Origin: Streptomyces monomycini
GTDB lineage: Bacteria; Actinomycetota; Actinomycetes; Streptomycetales; Streptomycetaceae
Direction: 5' to 3'
NCBI RefSeq assembly: GCF_022271435.1
Contig: NZ_JAFIQY010000001.1
Location: forward strand, 577,326 to 641,325
DNA: 64,000 nt
Shown one piece after another: positions 58,799 through 64,000 of this stretch. Below the pieces are notes generated by a model that ran no database searches, was not told where the DNA came from, and saw only the letters and a program-made list of their open reading frames with translations. The stretch's first letter is position 1. Each line of letters begins with the position of its first letter. Made by a program: the position numbers and the translations under genes.

Positions 58799-60424
58799 CT
58801 ACGACGCCGACGGCACCGGTTCCACGCGCCGGATGCCCGCCCGCCGCACGACCTCGCGCCCCACCTCGGCGGCCCGCCGTACCAGTGCGGCGCCGTCCCA
58901 GTGGGGCGGCCGGCCTTCCCACAGCCGCAGGCGGCCGCCGACCACGACCGCGCGGATCTGGTCGCGGCCCGCGAGCCGTACCAGCTCCCAGCTCAGGTCC
59001 CACGACGGCGTCAGCTCCGGTACGTCGAGGTCCACGACGAGGAAGTCCGCCGCCTTGCCGGGCGCGATCTCGCCGGTGACCCGGCCGAGGCCGAGCGCGT
59101 CGGCGCCGCGCGAGGTCGCGTGCTCCAGCCACAGCCGCCCGGCCCCGCACACGGAGTCGCCGCTCCGCAGGCCGAACGCCAGCCGTTGCGCGGTCTCCGC
59201 GGCGTCCACCAGCCGGAATCCGTCACCGCGGGTGCCGTCCGTGCCGGTGCCGAAGCGCACACCCATGGCGGCCATCGTCCCGGCCTGCGCGACGCCGTTG
59301 CCCTTCCACGCGCTGGCGACGGGGTTGTAGCTGACGGCCGTGCCCGTATCGGCCAGCAGGCGGAGTTCGCCGGGTGTGAGCAGGGTGGCGTGGGCGCCGA
59401 GCGTGTGCGGTCCGAGGGCGCCGACGTGGTGGAGGTGTTCCACCGGGCGCCGGCCGACGCTCTTGAGGGAGCGTTCGACGGAAGCGAGGTGTTCGTTGAC
59501 GTGCACCTGGAAGACGGCGCCCGCTTCAGCGCACAGCCGTGCCGTGCGCCGCAGTACCCCGGCGTCGGCGGCGTCCTCCGGCACGGGGATGGCCAGCGAG
59601 GGGTGCACCAGCCGGGCCCCGTCCCAGCGGGCGAGGTGCCGCTCACCGCCCTTGCCGTCCGAGCACACCCGGCCCAGCACGCAGCGGACACCGGCCTCCT
59701 GGGTGGCCTGCGCCAGGACCGCGACATCGACGGGCGCGCGGGTACCGGCGTCGGCGACGGTGGTGAACCCGCCGCGCAGCGCTTCCAGCGCGGCCAGTTT
59801 CGCCGCCAGGTAGGCGCTCTCCTCGTCGAGCGCGCGTTCCAGGGGCTCCCAGACCGTCTTGAAGATCTCCGACGGCTGCCCGAACGCCTGCGCCTTGCCG
59901 AAACTCTGCGTCAGATGGTGATGCGCGTCCACGAATCCCGGCATCAGCAGCGCGCGTCCGAGGTGTACCGGGGTCAGGCGACGATGGGTGCCGATCAGCT
60001 GGCGCGCGGGCCCGACCTCCCGGAACACTCCGCCTGCCACGCGTACGGCATGATCCCTGACGGGCCCTCCGGGCAGCAGCAACGCTTCCGGTACGAGGAG
60101 GAGTTCGTCGCCTTCGAAGTGCTCGGGGCGGAGTTCGGGGGCAGCGGCCGACGCGGGCCCCGCCGCCGCGGTCGCCGTCCCCGCGGTCGCCGCCAGCAGC
60201 CCACCCGCCCCGGTCAGCCCGGCGTGCATCAGGAAGGACCTGCGCCCCGTTCCCGCCTCCCGGACCTGAGAGTTCTCCCGGGCTTCCGGGGCCTCCCGGG
60301 CCCCGGGGTTCTCCCGACCCTGTCGCTCCTTCTGGCTCCCCCGGTCCTCCTCCGGGCGCGGCCCTTCGTCCGCCGCCCGGGCGCCCTCGTCCCCCGACCG
60401 CTCCCGCCCTGCCTGGTTCCCCAA
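58799..60424 (-). CDS. Tat-exported amidohydrolase (cytosine deaminase/TrzA-like)
   Basis: 541 aa from TTG 60424, chosen because GGAGGAG lies just upstream and the next in-frame ATG would remove the twin arginines. A 55-residue charged, Glu/Arg-rich n-region with repeats (EAPEAREN) precedes the Tat motif TGRRSFLMHAG and a hydrophobic Ala-rich core. Metal-dependent amidohydrolase: GFVDAHHHLTQSFG, HVNEH, LGAHATLL and the catalytic Asp in GTGTDGTRGDG; C-terminal IAPGKAADFLVVD. It probably hydrolyses or deaminates a nitrogen heterocycle outside the cytoplasm. Divergent from a GntR regulator. Confidence 0.8.
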   Translation of the reverse strand: MGNQAGRERSGDEGARAADEGPRPEEDRGSQKERQGRENPGAREAPEARENSQVREAGTGRRSFLMHAGLTGAGGLLAATAGTATAAAGPASAAAPELRPEHFEGDELLLVPEALLLPGGPVRDHAVRVAGGVFREVGPARQLIGTHRRLTPVHLGRALLMPGFVDAHHHLTQSFGKAQAFGQPSEIFKTVWEPLERALDEESAYLAAKLAALEALRGGFTTVADAGTRAPVDVAVLAQATQEAGVRCVLGRVCSDGKGGERHLARWDGARLVHPSLAIPVPEDAADAGVLRRTARLCAEAGAVFQVHVNEHLASVERSLKSVGRRPVEHLHHVGALGPHTLGAHATLLTPGELRLLADTGTAVSYNPVASAWKGNGVAQAGTMAAMGVRFGTGTDGTRGDGFRLVDAAETAQRLAFGLRSGDSVCGAGRLWLEHATSRGADALGLGRVTGEIAPGKAADFLVVDLDVPELTPSWDLSWELVRLAGRDQIRAVVVGGRLRLWEGRPPHWDGAALVRRAAEVGREVVRRAGIRRVEPVPSAS

Positions 60425-60713
60425 CGCGCTCTCCTCCGTGGTCGGTTTCCCGCCGCCCTGGACCGGGCGGGCCGACGATAAAGGAGCCCGCAACACGGAA
60501 CAACCCTTCCGGCATACGGGAGAAACCGCGCCCCCACGAGTGCGCCGCCCCGGGTGGCGGAACCCCCCGATACAGCGCACAAACCCGCACGTCCCAGCGT
60601 CGTCCCAGGTCAGCGTGGGTGGCGTAACTTCGGGGAAATGTGCGGCCCCTAGGTTGAGCGGGCGCCCGGCACCCTGCCGCCCGGCGTGCCCCGAGCCGAG
60701 TTGCGGAGATCCC

Positions 60714-61577
60714 ATGACCGCGTCGCCGTCCGAACCGGCCGCCGCTCCGGCGGGCCACCGCACCCGGTCCCGCGCGGACCGGGCCCGGCAGGTCGCGGAG
60801 GTGCTGCGCCGGCAGATCGCCTCCGGCGCCTTTCCCTCCGGCGTCCTGCCGGACGAGCGGAGCCTGATCGCCGACCACGGCGCCTCGCGGAACACCGTCC
60901 GCGAGGCGCTGGGTGTCCTGCGCGACGAAGGCGTGGTGGAACGGCGGCAGGGGGTGGGCACGGTGATCCGGCACCGTACGTACGAGCACACGCTGGAACG
61001 GCTGACCGGACTGGCCGAGACCCTGTCGGCGTACGGGCGGATCAGCAACGAGGTACGGGTCGCGGACGTGATCCGGCCGCCTCGTGAGGTGGCACGCAAG
61101 CTGTGCGTCCCGGAGGACGGACAGGTCGTGTACATCGAGCGGCTGCGCCGCCTCGGCGAGGACCCGCTGTCACTGGACCTGACCTACCTGACCACCGACA
61201 TCGGACGGCCGCTGCTGGACGCGGACCTGGCGGGCCGGGACCTGTTCGGCCTGATCGAGGAGTCGGTCGGCGGCCCGCTGGGCTCGGCGAGCGTGACCGT
61301 GCACGCGGTCAACGCGGACCCCGGCACCTCGGCCCTGCTCGGAACCCCGCCGGGGCAGGCGGTGTTCACCGTCGAACGGCTCACCCGGCTGCCGGACGGA
61401 CGCCCCGTGGACCTGGAGTTCCTGCGCGTACGGGGCGACCGGCTGGCGTTCCGCGCGGAGCTGGGCCGGGACACCGGTGCGCCCGGCAGCCCGCCCGCCG
61501 GTTCCGGCGCTGAGGGGAAGCACAGGTCCGCCCCGACGGAGTACAACGGTTCCGGCCCGGCAGGTGACGACCGATGA
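60714..61577 (+). CDS. GntR/HutC-type regulator (UTRA domain)
   Basis: 287 aa from ATG 60714, GGAG upstream. N-terminal winged HTH (VAEVLRRQIASGAFPSGVLP, LIADHGASRNTVREALGVLR) and a C-terminal UTRA domain (KLCVPEDGQVVYIERLRRLG, DLTYLTTDIGRPLLDADL, FTVERLTRLPDGRPVDLEFL). HutC-type proteins bind small effectors through UTRA. It overlaps the MFS gene by ATGA and is divergent from the amidohydrolase. So it likely controls both, across a 289-bp intergenic region in which I found no clear dyad. Confidence 0.88.
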   Translation: MTASPSEPAAAPAGHRTRSRADRARQVAEVLRRQIASGAFPSGVLPDERSLIADHGASRNTVREALGVLRDEGVVERRQGVGTVIRHRTYEHTLERLTGLAETLSAYGRISNEVRVADVIRPPREVARKLCVPEDGQVVYIERLRRLGEDPLSLDLTYLTTDIGRPLLDADLAGRDLFGLIEESVGGPLGSASVTVHAVNADPGTSALLGTPPGQAVFTVERLTRLPDGRPVDLEFLRVRGDRLAFRAELGRDTGAPGSPPAGSGAEGKHRSAPTEYNGSGPAGDDR

Positions 61578-63124
61578 CCCGCGCCGCACCCACCTCGCGT
61601 ACCGCTTCCCCCCGCACCGCGAACGCCGCCGCCACCGGCCCGTCTCGCCTCGGCATCGCCGTGCTGTGCCTGTGCGTCACCCTCGTCGTCGGCATGGTGT
61701 CCGCCGTCAACCTCGCCATCCCGTCGCTGTCCCGCAGTGCGCTGCACCCGTCCGCCGAGGCCGTGGTGTGGGTCGTGGACGGGTACGTGGTGTTCTTCGC
61801 CTGCCTGCTCGTCCCGGCGGGCGCGCTCGCGGACCGGCTGGGCCGCAAGGGCACCCTGCTGAGCGGGATGGCGCTGTTCGCGGCGGGGTCCGCGCTGTGC
61901 GCCGCCGCGCCCGGCATCGCGGTGGTGATCGCCGGCCGGATGCTCTCCGGAGCCGGTGCCGCCGCCGTACTGCCGACGACGCTGGCCCTGCTGGTGGCGG
62001 ACGCGGCGCCGGAGCGCCGGCCCCGGCTGGTGGCGGTGTGGGCGTCGATGACGGGGCTGGCGGCGGTGCTGGGCAATGTCGGGGGCGGCGCGGCCCTCCA
62101 GACCGGTTCCTGGCGGGCCCTGTTCCTGTGCGTCGTCCCGCCGACCCTCCTGGCCCTCGTCCTGATCGCCTGCTGCGTTCCGGCCGCCGTACGCCACGGC
62201 CGTCCGGTCTCCCCGCTCTCGGCGGCCCTGCTGACCGCCGGCTTCCTGGCCCTGCTGGCGGGCATCGTCTCCGGGCCGGAGTCGGGCTGGCTGGGGGTAC
62301 GGACGGTGGGCGGGTTCGCCTTCGCCGCCGTACTGCTGACCTGCTGGGTACGGTACGAACTCCGGCGGCCGCAGCCGATGCTGGACCCGCGGCTCTTCGC
62401 CCTGCCGGTCGTGCGGGCGGGAGCGCTCGGTCTGGCACTCGCCTTCGTCGGCATGTTCGGCCTGTTCTACGTCAACGGCCAGTACCTCCAGTACGCGCAA
62501 GGCCATTCGCCGCTGGGTGCGGGCATCCGTCTGCTGCCGATGGCGGCCGCGCTGCTGCTGGCCCCGCGCTGCGCGATGGCACTGGAGCGGCGGCTGGGCG
62601 GCCGGGCCACCGTGGGTACGGGGCTGCTGGTACTGGCGGCGGGCCTGGCCACCGTGTCCACGGTGAGCGCGCGCACCCCGTACGTCCTCTACGCCACCGG
62701 CGCCACCCTGACCGCGGCCGGCTGCGGCCTGGCCACCCCCCTGCTCTCGCACGGCATGATGTCGGCACTGCCGCCGGACCGGGCCGGAACCGGCTCCGGA
62801 CTGCAGAGCCTGGCCCGCGAGTTGGGCAGCGCGCTGGGCATCGCGATCAGCGGCAGCATCGTCACCGCCCTCTTCACCGCCCGCCTGCCTGCCGTACTCC
62901 GCGGCCCGCATCCGCCGACGACCGTGGCCGCGGCGGAACGGGAGCTGAGCGCGTCCGGCCCCGCGGGCAGCGGCCTGCGGGACGCGGTGCTCGACGCCTT
63001 CACCGGCTCGCTCGATGCCGCGATGCTCGTACTGGCCGCGGTGGTCGTGGCGGGCGGGGCGCTGGTGGTCGCCTGGTACCCGGGACGCCGCTCCCGCACG
63101 GTCGCTGGCAAGATCCACCCATGA
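61574..63124 (+). CDS. MFS transporter, DHA2 family (14 TM)
   Basis: 516 aa, starting in ATGA overlap with GntR. Fourteen hydrophobic segments; motif A-like LADRLGRKGTLLSG after helix 2, motif C-like region in VLGNVGGGAALQTGSWRALF. Typical of DHA2/EmrB-QacA proton-driven exporters of drugs or metabolites. Operon position suggests it exports or imports the compound handled by the amidohydrolase and GNAT protein. Confidence 0.9.
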   Translation: MTRAAPTSRTASPRTANAAATGPSRLGIAVLCLCVTLVVGMVSAVNLAIPSLSRSALHPSAEAVVWVVDGYVVFFACLLVPAGALADRLGRKGTLLSGMALFAAGSALCAAAPGIAVVIAGRMLSGAGAAAVLPTTLALLVADAAPERRPRLVAVWASMTGLAAVLGNVGGGAALQTGSWRALFLCVVPPTLLALVLIACCVPAAVRHGRPVSPLSAALLTAGFLALLAGIVSGPESGWLGVRTVGGFAFAAVLLTCWVRYELRRPQPMLDPRLFALPVVRAGALGLALAFVGMFGLFYVNGQYLQYAQGHSPLGAGIRLLPMAAALLLAPRCAMALERRLGGRATVGTGLLVLAAGLATVSTVSARTPYVLYATGATLTAAGCGLATPLLSHGMMSALPPDRAGTGSGLQSLARELGSALGIAISGSIVTALFTARLPAVLRGPHPPTTVAAAERELSASGPAGSGLRDAVLDAFTGSLDAAMLVLAAVVVAGGALVVAWYPGRRSRTVAGKIHP

Positions 63125-63768
63125 CTTCCGCCACCACGCCTGCCGCAGCTCCTTCCACGGCCGCTTCCACACCGTCCCCGATACCTCCCGTAGTACCCGC
63201 CGGCCGTATGCGGGACAGCGAGCAGCCCACCCTCGGGCTCACCGCGGACGCCGAGTTACGCCCGTGGCGGCCCACCGACGCGCACGCGCTGGTCGCCGCC
63301 TGCCAGGACCCGGACATCCGGCAATGGAACCGGCCCGCACAGGTCTCGGCGGAGGGCGCGCGGGCCAAGATCGCGCACTGGCATCAGCGGTGGCACGACG
63401 AGCAGGCCGCCATCTGGGCCGTCGCGGACGGCGCGGGCGGCGCAGCGGTGGGACTGGCCGGACTCGCGGACCTGGACCTCAGGGGCGGCAGCGCGGAGTT
63501 CCTCTACTGGCTGCTCCCGGCCGGACGCGGGCGCGGGCTCGCGGCGTCGGCGACCGTACGGATCAGCCGATGGGCCCTGGAGGATCTCGGCCTGCACCGG
63601 CTGCGGCTCAGCCACTCCGTGGCCAACCCGGCGTCCTGCCGGGTGGCGGCCAAGGCGGGCTTCCGGCTGGAAGGCACCCTGCGCAGCGCGCTGCTGCACG
63701 CCGACGGCTGGCACGACGAGCACCTGCACGCCCGCATCGCGGGCGACGAATGGCCCGCCGACGCCTGA
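63121..63768 (+). CDS. GNAT N-acetyltransferase (RimJ/RimL-like)
   Basis: 215 aa, ATGA overlap with the MFS gene. After a ~35-residue Ala/Thr/Pro tail comes a GNAT domain of the RimJ/RimL/SpeG type: AELRPWRPTDAHALVAACQD, acetyl-CoA loop WLLPAGRGRGLAASATVRIS, and HSVANPASCRVAAKAGFRLE with C-terminal LLHADGWHDEHLHAR. It may acetylate a protein N-terminus or a small molecule; within a GntR-MFS operon a detoxification role is reasonable. Confidence 0.87.
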   Translation: MTSATTPAAAPSTAASTPSPIPPVVPAGRMRDSEQPTLGLTADAELRPWRPTDAHALVAACQDPDIRQWNRPAQVSAEGARAKIAHWHQRWHDEQAAIWAVADGAGGAAVGLAGLADLDLRGGSAEFLYWLLPAGRGRGLAASATVRISRWALEDLGLHRLRLSHSVANPASCRVAAKAGFRLEGTLRSALLHADGWHDEHLHARIAGDEWPADA

Positions 63769-63804
63769 GCCACCGCCGCGGGCTGCTGGTCGCGGCGGTG
63801 GCTC
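63767..63804. terminator. 14-bp perfect hairpin between convergent genes
   Basis: GAGCCACCGCCGCG (63767-63780) and CGCGGCGGTGGCTC (63791-63804) pair perfectly around a 10-nt loop. The left arm begins within the GNAT stop codon. It serves as terminator for that operon and probably for the convergent gene ending at 63834. Confidence 0.8.
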
Positions 63805-63833
63805 GGGCAGGCGTCGTCCGGTGCGGGCCGTGC

Positions 63834-64000
63834 TCAGCCGGTGGTGTGGCCGGAGAGGCGTTCGACGCCGCGTAGGAGGGCGGAGTGGTCGAGGGCGCCG
63901 TCGCCCTGGGCGCGCAGGGCGGCGACCAGGGAGGCGACGAGGGTGCCGGTGGGCAGGGCGGCGCCGACGGTGCGGGCGGCGTCGGTGACGATGCCCATGT
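63834..64000 (-). CDS. 2-hydroxy-3-oxopropionate (tartronate semialdehyde) reductase-like, C-terminal fragment
   Basis: The last 55 codons or so of a gene that enters from beyond the window. The sequence MGIVTDAARTVGAALPTG, TLVASLVAALRAQGDGALDH, SALLRGVERLSGHTTG matches the C-terminal helices of GarR/GlxR and related beta-hydroxyacid dehydrogenases. GlxR acts in glyoxylate and purine-ureide degradation, which would fit the nearby amidohydrolase, but the link is inference. Confidence 0.65.
   Translation of the reverse strand, partial: MGIVTDAARTVGAALPTGTLVASLVAALRAQGDGALDHSALLRGVERLSGHTTG

Overview
The window is very GC-rich (roughly 70-75%), with strong third-position G/C bias, GTG/TTG starts, ATGA and GTGA overlaps and a rare TTA codon. 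Gene content (multiple SigB-type sigma factors, sugar ABC transporters without their own ATPase, nSTAND-WD40, DUF3224/WYL, NRPS, gamma-butyrolactone-receptor-like TetR) points to a Streptomyces-type actinomycete. The density of accessory genes suggests a chromosome arm rather than the core. No tRNA, rRNA, CRISPR array or intact insertion sequence was seen.

Layout. 1-4 kb: end of a GMC oxidoreductase, an orphan PGM1-type ATP-grasp ligase, and a divergent LysR/EamA pair. 4-11 kb: an AcoR-like activator with a degenerate AAA+ domain, small hypothetical genes (one frameshifted DUF5133 gene), an SDR/erythromycin-esterase pair, and an odd protein that reads as a HigB/RelE toxin domain split by a PspA-like coiled coil and fused to a HigA-type HTH. 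11-16.6 kb: a polyol uptake and oxidation operon (DeoR, binding protein, two permeases, Zn alcohol dehydrogenase). 16.8-21.1 kb: a second sugar ABC operon headed by a double-GNAT protein, convergent with an ArpA/ScbR-like TetR.

21.9-29 kb holds the most unusual locus. A 1374-residue trypsin-like protease / PknG-like kinase / TPR fusion is translationally coupled to a four-helix GlnX-like membrane protein and a lipoprotein solute-binding protein. A trypco2 (trypsin-co-occurring) gene lies divergently. It resembles the mycobacterial PknG-GlnX-GlnH amino-acid sensing operon with a protease in place of the rubredoxin domain. 29.5-31.8 kb is the scar of a PKS/NRPS cluster (AT fragment, carrier domain, truncated type II thioesterase, frameshifted P450). 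31.9-45 kb: a SigB-type sigma factor, two giant uncharacterised beta-rich proteins (1408 and 1239 aa), and an HTH-nSTAND-WD40 protein, all on the minus strand.

45-54.3 kb: a lipoprotein, a DUF3224/WYL divergent pair around a perfect 13-bp dyad, a complete C-A-T-TE single-module NRPS, a PLP dehydratase, and a secreted protein with a TTA codon behind paired DevR-like boxes. 54.3-64 kb: an XRE regulator with a charged coiled-coil partner, two tiny genes behind a structured leader, an ABC-class ATPase, a Tat-exported amidohydrolase, a GntR/MFS/GNAT operon, and the end of a tartronate-semialdehyde-reductase-like gene. A recurring oddity is short tandem repeats lying exactly across stop codons (four cases).
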